Below are positions 45,102 through 53,908 of a stretch of 64,000 nt of DNA, piece by piece (positions within the stretch are counted from its first letter, which is position 1; each line of letters starts with the position of its first letter). Source of the DNA: a bacterium D16-51 (GTDB lineage: Bacteria > Bacillota > Clostridia > Lachnospirales > Lachnospiraceae); NCBI GenBank assembly GCA_003612285.1, contig RAYE01000009.1, forward strand, positions 1 to 64,000. Reading direction: 5' to 3'. The notes under the pieces are model-generated. The model did not search any database and was not told the origin of the DNA. It worked only from the letters and a program-made list of their open reading frames with translations. The position numbers and the translations under genes were made by a program.

Positions 45102-46061
45102 ATGCAAAGAGGAGAGTATAATGTATCGTTAAAGGATTTGATTGAACATTTTGAACTGGAAAACTGTACGCCGGAGATAGCAGTGGAAAAAATACTGGTT
45201 ACACAGGCGGATGTAAACCGTCCTGCCTTGCAGCTTGCAGGATATTTTGATTATTTTGATTCCAGCAGGATTCAGATGATTGGGCATGTGGAGCACACAT
45301 ATATGCAGCAGAAGGGAATTGAGTACAGTATGGCGATGATGGAGCGGATTATGGCTGGAAGCGAAGATACGCCGAAGCCGCCATGTATTATTTTTTGCCG
45401 TGAAATCTGGATTGAGGATAAATTTATTGAACTTGCGGTAAAATATAATGTACCGCTTCTTCGGACAGATAAAGAAACCTCCTATTTTATGGCAGTGTTA
45501 ATACGCTGGCTGAATGCTGAGCTGGCTCCAAGGATTTCTGTACATGGAGTTTTGGTAGATATTTATGGAGAAGGCGTATTGATTATGGGGGAAAGCGGGA
45601 TTGGCAAGTCGGAGGTTGCACTGGAGTTAATCCACCGTGGGCACCGCCTGGTTTCGGATGACGTTGTGGAGATTAAAAGGGTAAGCGATGCTTCGCTGAT
45701 TGGTTCTGCACCAGATATTACACGCCATTTTATTGAATTAAGAGGGATTGGAATTATAAATGCCAAGGCGTTGTTTGGCGTGGAGAGCGTAAAAAATGAG
45801 CAGGAGATTAATATGGTAATTAAACTTGAGGAGTTTAATAAAGACCAGAATTATGACCGGATGGGGCTGGATGAGCAGTATATTGAATTTTTGGGCAACA
45901 AAATAGTGTGCCATTCCGTACCAATCCGGCCAGGGCGCAACCTGGCGGTAATATGTGAATCGGCGGCTGTCAACCACAGGCAGAAAAAGATGGGATATAA
46001 TGCAGCCCTGGAATTATATAACCGCGTTACAAGTAACCTTACAGGGAATAAAAGCGAATAG
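45102..46061 (+). CDS. hprK: HPr kinase/phosphorylase
   Basis: From the ATG at 45102 (RBS ggaggg) the product has 319 residues. It keeps the P-loop GESGIGKS (163-170), the upstream HGVLVDIYGEGVLI, LVSDDVVEIKRV and the family signature around ELRGIGIINAKALFG. The enzyme phosphorylates or dephosphorylates Ser46 of HPr to set catabolite repression. The HPr encoded at 37494 lacks that serine, so its substrate must be another HPr or Crh elsewhere in the genome. Confidence 0.96.
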   Translation: MQRGEYNVSLKDLIEHFELENCTPEIAVEKILVTQADVNRPALQLAGYFDYFDSSRIQMIGHVEHTYMQQKGIEYSMAMMERIMAGSEDTPKPPCIIFCREIWIEDKFIELAVKYNVPLLRTDKETSYFMAVLIRWLNAELAPRISVHGVLVDIYGEGVLIMGESGIGKSEVALELIHRGHRLVSDDVVEIKRVSDASLIGSAPDITRHFIELRGIGIINAKALFGVESVKNEQEINMVIKLEEFNKDQNYDRMGLDEQYIEFLGNKIVCHSVPIRPGRNLAVICESAAVNHRQKKMGYNAALELYNRVTSNLTGNKSE

Positions 46062-46090
46062 CCCAGTCCTGTAATAGGAAGGAGAAAAGG

Positions 46091-47239
46091 ATGATATTTT
46101 TAAAAGCAGATGATTTAAAAACTGGCATGAGGCTGGCAAAGCCAATCTATAATAAGAATGGGGTTATGCTGTATGAGCGCAATTCCAGGCTGACGAGCCA
46201 GGGTATTGTCAGTATCCATAATTTTGGGCTGATTGGGGTATATATATTAGAGGCGGCGGAACCGGTTCCCCCTATGAGTGAGGAAGATATTGAATTTGAG
46301 CGTTTCCAGGCAATGTCAGTATTTTCCATAAAGGAAATACTGGATGCTGTTTCTAAACAGAAAGAGCCGAAAAATATGTACCCTTTTGCAAACCAGGTGA
46401 TTAAGCAGTATGGGACGCTCCATCACAAGATTAATTTTGTGCAGAATCTAAGGAGCGCAGAGGATGCTGTGTATAAGCATGCATTAAATACAGCGATTTT
46501 ATGTGCATTGATATCCAAGCGTGTGAACCTGGAATTTAAAAAACAGCTTGACGTTGTGGTGGCTGGAATACTGTATGATATTGGAAACCTTCTTGTGCCG
46601 ATTACATTGAGGAAGATGAAGGCGTCAGAGATGGATGACGAAGCAAAGGATAAAATGTATACATATCATTTTGCAGGATATCAGCTTATAAATAAGTTTT
46701 ATGACCTAGACCCAAATGTGAGGAGAACTGCCACGCTTGCCTGCAAGGAGCTTTACAGGCTTACAGGGGATGATATGGCGCAGGAGCTTGCAGATATGAA
46801 AATCCAGGAAGTGGAGATATTAAAAGTGGCTGCTGTATTTGATAATATGACGGCAATGAAATATGAGGAAGAGCCGCTCTCTGAAATTACAGCGCTCCGT
46901 TACCTGCAGGATGAGGATAATGGGTTTGACCAGAGCATTGTAAGAGGGCTGGTAGACAGTATTAATATTCTTTCACCAGGTACCTGCGTTGAACTGAGCA
47001 ATGGCGACCGTGGGCTTGTGATTGCAGAAGGGCCGATAAATGTCCTGCAGCCATTTGTGTTGTCCTTTAAGGATAACCAGGTGATAAATCTGTCTGATGA
47101 ACGGTCTTCAGAAGGCGTACAGGTTGTGGATATTATGAAAACAATGGATAACCGCCATGTGCTTGACCCGGATATGTTAAAAAATTATCAGGGGGAAGAG
47201 GTAGCTATGGGGCACAGAAGTAATAAAAAACATTTTTAG
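46091..47239 (+). CDS. degenerate HD-GYP-like protein
   Basis: This 382-residue protein has an N-terminal domain (about 1-60, DLKTGMRLAKPIYNKNGVMLYERNSRL) typical of HD-GYP phosphodiesterases. An HD-like helical core follows at about 130-285 (VYKHALNTAILCALIS, VVAGILYDIGNLLVP), then a C-terminal small domain (GTCVELSNGDRGLVIAEG). The metal-binding HD pair is Tyr162-Asp163, and no HHExxDGxGYP motif follows. It is therefore unlikely to hydrolyse cyclic di-GMP and may act as a binding or scaffold protein. It lies between hprK and pth, 29 bases after hprK. RBS aggaaggag. Confidence 0.78.
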   Translation: MIFLKADDLKTGMRLAKPIYNKNGVMLYERNSRLTSQGIVSIHNFGLIGVYILEAAEPVPPMSEEDIEFERFQAMSVFSIKEILDAVSKQKEPKNMYPFANQVIKQYGTLHHKINFVQNLRSAEDAVYKHALNTAILCALISKRVNLEFKKQLDVVVAGILYDIGNLLVPITLRKMKASEMDDEAKDKMYTYHFAGYQLINKFYDLDPNVRRTATLACKELYRLTGDDMAQELADMKIQEVEILKVAAVFDNMTAMKYEEEPLSEITALRYLQDEDNGFDQSIVRGLVDSINILSPGTCVELSNGDRGLVIAEGPINVLQPFVLSFKDNQVINLSDERSSEGVQVVDIMKTMDNRHVLDPDMLKNYQGEEVAMGHRSNKKHF

Positions 47240-47287
47240 GGAGCGTTAATTTAAGTGCTATGCAGCTCCCCGGAAACGGAGATTGTT

Positions 47288-47848
47288 ATGTATATTATTG
47301 TCGGCCTTGGGAACCCGGAACGGAAGTATGACGGGACAAGGCATAATATTGGTTTTTCTGCAATTACGGCACTGGCTGATGCAAACCACATTTCCATAGA
47401 TACGAAAAAGCATAAAGCATTAATTGGGAAGGGTGTAATTGCAGGGCAGAAGGTGATTTTGGCAGAACCGCTTACTTATATGAATCTGAGTGGGGAAAGT
47501 GTGCGGGAACTGGTAGATTATTATAAAATCGACCCATCAGAGGAACTGATCGTGATATATGACGATATTAATTTAGAGCCCGGCAGGCTTCGGATTCGTG
47601 CAAAAGGGAGTGCAGGAGGCCATAATGGGATTAAAAATATTATTTCGCACCTGGGAAGCCAGGAGTTTTTGAGAATCCGGATTGGTGTTGGTGAAAAGCC
47701 GTCCGGGTGGGATTTGGCTGATTACGTTCTCAGCCGGTTTCCCAAAAAGGAAGAGCCGGTTATCAGGGAAGCTTTAGAAAAGGCGGCAGATGCCTGCAAC
47801 ATAATCATGACGCAGGATATCAATGCTGCAATGAATCAATATAATTAA
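47288..47848 (+). CDS. pth: peptidyl-tRNA hydrolase
   Basis: From the ATG at 47288 the protein has 186 residues. Motifs are IVGLGNPERKYDGTRHNIGF (catalytic His in RHNIGF), PLTYMNLSGESV, IYDDINLEPGRLRIRAKGSAGGHNGIKNI (read in parts), and IRIGVGEKP. Pth recycles peptidyl-tRNAs that fall off ribosomes. It directly precedes mfd, a pairing that is common in Firmicutes. Confidence 0.96.
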   Translation: MYIIVGLGNPERKYDGTRHNIGFSAITALADANHISIDTKKHKALIGKGVIAGQKVILAEPLTYMNLSGESVRELVDYYKIDPSEELIVIYDDINLEPGRLRIRAKGSAGGHNGIKNIISHLGSQEFLRIRIGVGEKPSGWDLADYVLSRFPKKEEPVIREALEKAADACNIIMTQDINAAMNQYN

Positions 47849-47863
47849 AGGAATGGTAGAAAC

Positions 47864-50800
47864 GTGGAAACATTATTAGCGCCGCTGCAGGAAATCAATG
47901 CATATAACAGTGTCAGGGAGTGTATAGGGAAGGGGAAGTTTCCCCTTCATGTTTCAGGCTGTATGGATTCGCAGAGAACGCATTTTATCTATGGGCTGTC
48001 TCAGGGGATTGCCTGGAAAGTAATTGTGACACAAAATGAGATAAAGGCAAGGGAGCTGATGGAGGAATACCGCATGTTTGACAGGGAAGTGCTTTATTTC
48101 CCAGCAAAAGATGTGATATTTTACAGTGCAGATGTACACGGGAGCGCAATTACTGTAGAACGCCTGAAAGTGGTTGAGGCGCTTCTTACAAAAAAGGCGG
48201 GAACGGTAATTACAACAATGGATGCCGGGATGGAAAATTTACCGGCATTATCTGTTTATGAGAAAGCTTTTTGTGAAGTGGCAGAAGGGGATGCTGTTGA
48301 TTTGGAACAGATGAGCATCCATTTGTGCGATATGGGGTATCGGCGCCAGGGACAGGTTGAAGCGCCAGGCGATTTTTCAATCCGCGGCGGGATTTTGGAT
48401 TTATTTCCAATCACATCAGACTGCCCATACAGGATTGAACTCTGGGGGGATGAGGTTGATACGGTGCGTTCTTTTGATGTGGAAAGCCAGCGCTCTATTG
48501 AGCGGGTAGAACGGCTGACAATCTTTCCGGCATCAGAATTTATTGCAACGCAGAATGAAATCCATGAGGCTTTTCAGGAGATGAAAGCAGACCAGGAAAA
48601 ACTTGTGGAACGTTTCCGGAAGGAAAAAAACCATGAAGGAATGAACAGGATTAATGAGACAATTTCACTTTTAAAGGAGGAGTTTGAAGTATATGGAAGC
48701 CGTATGGGGCTGGATGGGTATCTTCCTTATTTTTCTGTGCAGACTGGTTCGCTGTTTGATTATTTTGACAGCCAGGATACCGTATTTTTTATAGATGAGC
48801 CAGTGCGCTGCCTGGAGAAGATGAAAGTGGTTGAGGATGAATTTCGTGAAAGCATGGAAGGGCGGCTGGAGAAGGGGTATATCCTTCCAAAGCAGATGGA
48901 GGTGCTGTATCCGGCAGAAGCAGTTAATGCAATGCTGCAAAGCAGGAAGGCGGTTTACCTGACAATGCTTGATACACTGCCAAAGCAAATTGCTGCAAAA
49001 GAGGCATACAATTTGCAAATCCAGCCAGTGGGTTCTTATAATAAGCATTTTGAACTTCTTATAGAAGATATAAAAAAATGGAGGAAAAATGGTTTTAGCG
49101 TCCTTCTGCTGTCCGGCTCGCGGACGAGGGCCGAGCGGCTTGCGAAGGATTTAAACGAATATGAAGTGCCGGCATTTTACCGGGAAAAGCCAGATACCAG
49201 GCTTACTGCAGGCCAGGTAATGGCTTCTTATGGTTTCTTGCATAAAGGGTTCGCATATGCTACAGCAAAATTTGTTGTTGTAACAGAAGGTGATATATTT
49301 GGTGCGAAGGCAAGGGCAAGGAAAAGCAGGCAGAAGAAATATTCCGGGAAGTCAATTCAGAGCTTTAATGAGCTTAGCATAGGTGATTATGTGGTGCATG
49401 AAGACCATGGCCTTGGGATTTACCGCGGAATTGAGAAAATCCGGGTGGATATGGTTACAAAGGATTATATCAAGATTGAATATGGGGATGGGGGGAATTT
49501 GTATGTTCCGGTTTCAGGGCTGGATGTCCTGCAGAAATATGCCGGGCAGGATGCAAGAAAGCCGAAGCTGCATAAATTAAATTCCCTGGACTGGAAAAAA
49601 ACAAAATCCAAGGTAAGGGGGGCTGTGCAGGAAATTGCGAAGGAGCTGGTGCTCTTATATGCAAAAAGGCAGCAGCTCCAGGGCTTCCAGTTTAGTGAAG
49701 ATACTGTCTGGCAGAAGGAGTTTGAAGAACTTTTCCCATTTGAGGAGACACAGGATCAGCTTAAGGCGATTGAAGAGACAAAGCGTGACATGGAAAGCAA
49801 TAAAATTATGGACCGGCTGATTTGCGGCGATGTAGGTTATGGGAAGACGGAGATTGCCATACGGGCTGCTTTTAAGGCGGTAAATGATGGGAAGCAGGCT
49901 GCTTTTCTGGTGCCGACAACAATTCTGGCACAGCAGCATTATAATACGCTGATTGAACGTTTGGGAGATTTCCCGGTAACGGTAGAGATGATGTCCCGTT
50001 TCAGGTCTTCGGCACAGCAGAGAAAGACAATTGAGAAGTTAAAAAAGGGGCAGGTTGATATTGTGGTAGGAACGCACAGGCTGCTGTCGAAAGATGTGGA
50101 GTTTAAAAACCTGGGGCTTCTGGTTGTGGATGAGGAACAGCGTTTTGGCGTTACCCATAAAGAGAAGATAAAGCAGATGAAGGGCAATGTAGATGTCCTG
50201 ACGCTAAGCGCGACGCCAATCCCGCGTACGCTCCATATGAGCTTGATTGGCATCAGGGATATGAGCGTCCTGGAAGAACCTCCGGTAGACCGGCTTCCAA
50301 TTCAAACATTTGTTATGGAGCATAACAGCGAGGTAATCCGTGAAGCTGTAAACCGTGAACTTGCAAGAGGCGGCCAGGTTTATTATGTTTATAACAGGGT
50401 GGACCATATTGATGAAGTTGCGGCAGAGATTTCCCGGCTGGTTCCGGATGCAAATGTGGAATTTGCGCATGGGCAGATGAAAGAGCGGGAATTGGAAAAT
50501 ATTATGATGTCCTTTATCAGCGGCGAGATTGATGTATTGGTTGCAACTACGATTATCGAGACAGGACTGGATATTGCTAATGTAAATACAATTATTATAG
50601 ATAATGCGGATCAGATGGGGCTTTCGCAGCTTTACCAGCTCAGGGGGCGCGTGGGCCGTTCCAACCGTACCTCTTTTGCGTTCCTTATGTATAAAAGGAA
50701 TAAGATGCTAAAGGAGGTTGCGGAAAAAAGGCTGGCGGCAATCCGGGAGTACACAGAACTTGGTTCAGGGATTAAGGTTGCAATGCGTGATTTGGAAATC

Positions 50801-51454
50801 CGCGGCGCCGGGAACCTTTTGGGGGCGGCACAGTCGGGCCATATGGAGGCAGTTGGATATGACCTATATTGTAAAATGTTAAATGATGCGGTACGGAGGC
50901 TGAAAGGGGAAACAGCGCAGGAAGAGTTTGAAACAGCAATCGACCTGCAGGTAGATGCATATATCCCGGCCACCTATATCCCAAGTGAGTTTCAGAAGCT
51001 GGATATGTACAAAAGGATTGCAGGGATTGAGAAGTTAGAAGAATACCGGGATTTGCAGGAAGAACTGACAGACCGTTTTGGAGATATCCCGGCGGCAGCG
51101 GAAAATCTGCTGAGGATAGCTCTTTTAAAGGCAGATGCCCATAAGGCGGGGATGACACAGGTAATCCAAAAAGAAAATGGTATCCGTTTTTACCTACATG
51201 ACAGCGTATTTGTCGACAGTGAAAGGGCGGCAAAGATGTTAGGGGAATATCAGGGCAAAATGAAATATGTACAGGATGAAGAGCCCTATTTTTGTTATTT
51301 CCTGAAAGAGGCACAGAACCGTTCTGTCAGTGTTACAGGATATAAGATGGCATCATCCGTAGTGAAAACATCAAAAACGACACATACCGAGGAAATCTTT
51401 CATCTTGTTGCAGAAGCAATTAAAAGGATAGGAGGACTATATGAGAAAGAGTAG
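47864..51454 (+). CDS. mfd: transcription-repair coupling factor Mfd
   Basis: This 1196-residue ATPase removes RNA polymerase stalled at lesions and recruits UvrA. The UvrB-like N-terminal module lies at about 30-350, the RNA-polymerase-interacting CarD-like domain near 500-570 (YVVHEDHGLGIYRGIEKI), and the RecG-like motor near 620-960 with Walker A GDVGYGKTEIA, DEEQ box VVDEEQRFG and LSATPIPRTLHMS. The C-terminal TRCF domain ends the protein. The start is GTG, 16 bases after pth. The 3' end overlaps the next gene by 14 bases. Confidence 0.97.
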   Translation: METLLAPLQEINAYNSVRECIGKGKFPLHVSGCMDSQRTHFIYGLSQGIAWKVIVTQNEIKARELMEEYRMFDREVLYFPAKDVIFYSADVHGSAITVERLKVVEALLTKKAGTVITTMDAGMENLPALSVYEKAFCEVAEGDAVDLEQMSIHLCDMGYRRQGQVEAPGDFSIRGGILDLFPITSDCPYRIELWGDEVDTVRSFDVESQRSIERVERLTIFPASEFIATQNEIHEAFQEMKADQEKLVERFRKEKNHEGMNRINETISLLKEEFEVYGSRMGLDGYLPYFSVQTGSLFDYFDSQDTVFFIDEPVRCLEKMKVVEDEFRESMEGRLEKGYILPKQMEVLYPAEAVNAMLQSRKAVYLTMLDTLPKQIAAKEAYNLQIQPVGSYNKHFELLIEDIKKWRKNGFSVLLLSGSRTRAERLAKDLNEYEVPAFYREKPDTRLTAGQVMASYGFLHKGFAYATAKFVVVTEGDIFGAKARARKSRQKKYSGKSIQSFNELSIGDYVVHEDHGLGIYRGIEKIRVDMVTKDYIKIEYGDGGNLYVPVSGLDVLQKYAGQDARKPKLHKLNSLDWKKTKSKVRGAVQEIAKELVLLYAKRQQLQGFQFSEDTVWQKEFEELFPFEETQDQLKAIEETKRDMESNKIMDRLICGDVGYGKTEIAIRAAFKAVNDGKQAAFLVPTTILAQQHYNTLIERLGDFPVTVEMMSRFRSSAQQRKTIEKLKKGQVDIVVGTHRLLSKDVEFKNLGLLVVDEEQRFGVTHKEKIKQMKGNVDVLTLSATPIPRTLHMSLIGIRDMSVLEEPPVDRLPIQTFVMEHNSEVIREAVNRELARGGQVYYVYNRVDHIDEVAAEISRLVPDANVEFAHGQMKERELENIMMSFISGEIDVLVATTIIETGLDIANVNTIIIDNADQMGLSQLYQLRGRVGRSNRTSFAFLMYKRNKMLKEVAEKRLAAIREYTELGSGIKVAMRDLEIRGAGNLLGAAQSGHMEAVGYDLYCKMLNDAVRRLKGETAQEEFETAIDLQVDAYIPATYIPSEFQKLDMYKRIAGIEKLEEYRDLQEELTDRFGDIPAAAENLLRIALLKADAHKAGMTQVIQKENGIRFYLHDSVFVDSERAAKMLGEYQGKMKYVQDEEPYFCYFLKEAQNRSVSVTGYKMASSVVKTSKTTHTEEIFHLVAEAIKRIGGLYEKE

Positions 51455-52427
51455 GAAAATACTTTCGGGGCTGTGTGCAGGAGTTATAGTATTGGGGACA
51501 CTTACAGGCTGCAGCGGAAAAGGTGCAGTTGGGTCAAATGTCAGGCTGGAAACAGGGGAAGTCCAGGAAAATTCAATTGTAATCCGTGTTGGGGACACCG
51601 GCGTGCGATACCGGGAAGTGCGTAATTATTGTTACCTGTTAAAGGAACAATATGAGAGCAGTTTTGGCAGTAAGATTTGGGATTACGAACTGGGGGATGG
51701 CAGTACGATTGGGGATGAGGCAAAAGAAGAGATTATTAATATGATTACGCAGCTAAAAGTAATCAGCGCTACGGCAGAATCAGAAAAGGTGACTTTAACA
51801 AATGACGAGAAAGATGAGGCGCTTCAGAAAGCAGAGAAATTAATGGAGAATGTAACGGACAAAGACCGAAAAAATTATCATTTGTCAATACAGGCAATGG
51901 AACGGATTTATGAGGAAAATGCATTGGCAAATAAGATGTTTTATATTTCAACAGATGATGCTGATACAGAAGTTACAGATGATGAAGCAAGGCAGGTTAA
52001 GATTGCGTACCTTTTAGTTAAGGAAGCTGGCAGCAATGCGCCTGATGATGAAGGCGTTGCTGGGAGGGCGGAAATTTTACTGAAGCAGGCAAAGAAAGCA
52101 GATGATTTTTCAGAGTTTGCAAGAGAGCATACGGAAGCCGGTTCGGTGGAGATAACAGTCGGGCGGGAGAGTACAGAACTGGATCAGGAAGCAGTATCAG
52201 CAGCGTTTTCTCTGGAAAAAGGCGAAATAAGTTCGGTAATTGCTGGAAAAAGCGGGTATTATATTATCCGCTGCATAAATCCTATGGATGAGGATGCTAC
52301 ATATGCCAGAAAAGAAGAAATTATTGAGGAACGCCAGACTGGCATGTTTAAGAAAAAGTATTCAAAGTGGCTTGGGGAATATGAAGTAGATATCAGCAAG
52401 TCTTTTTGGAAGATTTTTGAGATATGA
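51441..52427 (+). CDS. PrsA-like lipoprotein peptidyl-prolyl isomerase
   Basis: This 328-residue lipoprotein has lipobox LTGC with Cys24. An N-terminal SurA-like helical region (about 45-170) is followed by a PpiC/parvulin domain (about 180-285: VKIAYLLVKEAGS, DFSEFAREHTE, FSLEKGEISSVIAGKSGYYIIRC read in parts). It should act outside the membrane, helping exported proteins fold. The start lies inside mfd with RBS ggagg. Parvulin domains in this group are often catalytically weak. Confidence 0.88.
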   Translation: MRKSRKILSGLCAGVIVLGTLTGCSGKGAVGSNVRLETGEVQENSIVIRVGDTGVRYREVRNYCYLLKEQYESSFGSKIWDYELGDGSTIGDEAKEEIINMITQLKVISATAESEKVTLTNDEKDEALQKAEKLMENVTDKDRKNYHLSIQAMERIYEENALANKMFYISTDDADTEVTDDEARQVKIAYLLVKEAGSNAPDDEGVAGRAEILLKQAKKADDFSEFAREHTEAGSVEITVGRESTELDQEAVSAAFSLEKGEISSVIAGKSGYYIIRCINPMDEDATYARKEEIIEERQTGMFKKKYSKWLGEYEVDISKSFWKIFEI

Positions 52428-52483
52428 AAAGTAACAATCTGTGGCTATTTATAGGCTATTTATACCCTATTTTCAATTTTACA

Positions 52484-52512
52484 TTTACAGAAGCAGTTTC
52501 ATTTGCTATACT
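52484..52512 (+). promoter_or_regulatory. cheX promoter
   Basis: TTTACA (52484-52489), 17 bases, TATACT (52507-52512) with an extended TG. Confidence 0.7.
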
Positions 52513-52556
52513 AAGGAACTACAGTGAAATAACCGACTGGAAAGGAAGGTGATGTT

Positions 52557-53009
52557 GTGAAAGCGGAGCATATTAACCCATTTATTATCTCTGTCTGTAA
52601 GATTATGAAGGATATGTGCATGCTTGATTTAAAAATCGGGAAACCCGCTGTAACAAAAGGGGATTATCCTGAAGATACTTCTATTATTAAATTAGGGCTG
52701 ACTGGGAATCTGACGGGAGAGGTAATATTAAATATTATGCATTCAACAGCATTGCAGATTGTTTCTAAGATGGTAATGATGCCGGTTGATACAATTGATG
52801 AAATGGGGCAAAGTGCAATGTCTGAGCTTGGGAATATGATTGCAGGGAATGCAGCAACTGTTTTTGCAAATAATAATATTATTATTGATATAACGCCGCC
52901 CAATTATTACCTGGGATCTGGTTTCCAGTCTGATGCAAAAGAATTGTTTAGTATTCCGTTTACCTGTGATGCAGGGGAACTATCTATTGATATATTTATT
53001 AATGAATAA
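52557..53009 (+). CDS. cheX: CheX-like chemotaxis phosphatase
   Basis: This 150-residue protein starts with GTG behind RBS aaggaaggtg. It has the CheC/CheX-family catalytic pattern E-x2-N in MSELGNMIAGNAAT and an N-terminal INPFIISVCKIMKDM. CheX removes phosphate from CheY-P. No other chemotaxis or flagellar genes are in the window, so it may serve a distant che system or another receiver protein. Confidence 0.87.
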   Translation: MKAEHINPFIISVCKIMKDMCMLDLKIGKPAVTKGDYPEDTSIIKLGLTGNLTGEVILNIMHSTALQIVSKMVMMPVDTIDEMGQSAMSELGNMIAGNAATVFANNNIIIDITPPNYYLGSGFQSDAKELFSIPFTCDAGELSIDIFINE

Positions 53010-53096
53010 GGAACAGCAGAAAAATAACTTGCACAGGCTGTGCAGGATATTTTCAGCTGTTCCTAACCTAAAAGCGCACCTTGTATGGTGCGCTTT
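53009..53096 (+). terminator. compound hairpin and terminator after cheX
   Basis: An outer stem ggaacagc (53010) with gctgttcc (53063) encloses tgcaca/tgtgca. It is followed by a second hairpin aaaagcgcacc/ggtgcgctttt (53070-53096) that ends in TTTT. The second is the likely terminator. Confidence 0.75.
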
Positions 53097-53114
53097 TCAC
53101 CATGGAGGGCAAAA

Positions 53115-53834
53115 ATGGCAGGATATAAACGTTATCGGAAAGAAAGCGAAGTATCGTATTCCCTTGGGATTACCCTGACTTTTGAGCTTTTGAAATATAA
53201 GGCGGAATATGTTACCCGGATTTTCATCCATTCTGAAATGAAAGAAGGGGATACTCTAAAAAAATTAACAGAATATTCCAAAGCGGCAGGTATCGAAATA
53301 GTATATACGGATAAAATATTTCATGTACTGTCACAAAAGGAAAACTGTTATGTAATTGGGGAGTTTCGGAAATATCAGGGCGTCCTTACGTCAGAGGCGT
53401 CCCACATTGTATTGGTACATCCATCCAATGCAGGTAATATGGGTACGATTATGCGGAGTGCGCTGGGATTTGGGGTAACCCAGATGGCAGTAGTCCGCCC
53501 AGCGGTAGATGCTTTTGACCCAAAGACAGTCAGGGCGTCTATGGGGGCTGTTTTTTCTGTTGATTTTGTTTATTATGATAGTTTTGAGGAATACAGGGAA
53601 TTGTTTGGGGAAAGGGAACTGTATCCCTTTATGCTGAATGCGGAAAGAAAGCTGTACGACATTAGGCCCAGGGGGGTATTTTCCCTGATTTTTGGGAATG
53701 AAGCCACAGGCCTTCCGGAAGAATTTTCCTGTATCGGAACAAGCGTCGTGATACCGCATTCTGGAAGGATTGACAGCCTGAACCTGCCGATTGCCGCCAG
53801 CATTGCAATGTATGAGGCGGCAAAGTATAAATAA
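53115..53834 (+). CDS. SpoU/TrmH-family RNA methyltransferase
   Basis: From the ATG at 53115 (RBS ggaggg) the product has 239 residues. It is a SPOUT methyltransferase: motif 1 NAGNMGTIMRSALGFG, motif 2 FSLIFGNEATGLP, motif 3 IPHSGRIDSLNLPIAASIAMYE form the knotted SAM-binding site. An N-terminal substrate-recognition part precedes it. Members 2'-O-methylate tRNA or rRNA; which RNA is modified is not evident. Confidence 0.93.
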   Translation: MAGYKRYRKESEVSYSLGITLTFELLKYKAEYVTRIFIHSEMKEGDTLKKLTEYSKAAGIEIVYTDKIFHVLSQKENCYVIGEFRKYQGVLTSEASHIVLVHPSNAGNMGTIMRSALGFGVTQMAVVRPAVDAFDPKTVRASMGAVFSVDFVYYDSFEEYRELFGERELYPFMLNAERKLYDIRPRGVFSLIFGNEATGLPEEFSCIGTSVVIPHSGRIDSLNLPIAASIAMYEAAKYK

Positions 53835-53847
53835 TAATTTGACAGGT

Positions 53848-53889
53848 GTGCTATAATAATTGGAAAAAGCTGGTTACGTGAATAGTAAC
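53848..53889 (+). promoter_or_regulatory. extended -10 promoter and AGTAAC hairpin before G3E genes
   Basis: TGcTATAAT (core 53852-53857) forms an extended -10 without a proper -35. Downstream gttac-gtgaata-gtaac (53873-53889) is a short inverted repeat containing the dispersed motif gtgaatagtaac. No recognisable Zur box was seen. Confidence 0.5.
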
Positions 53890-53908
53890 AGAAAGGAAGT
53901 AAAGCGAC

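Noticed and set aside
53839-53857. TTGACA followed by TATAAT before the G3E genes
   Set aside because: The spacing is only 7 bases, too short for a sigma-70 promoter; only the extended -10 was kept.
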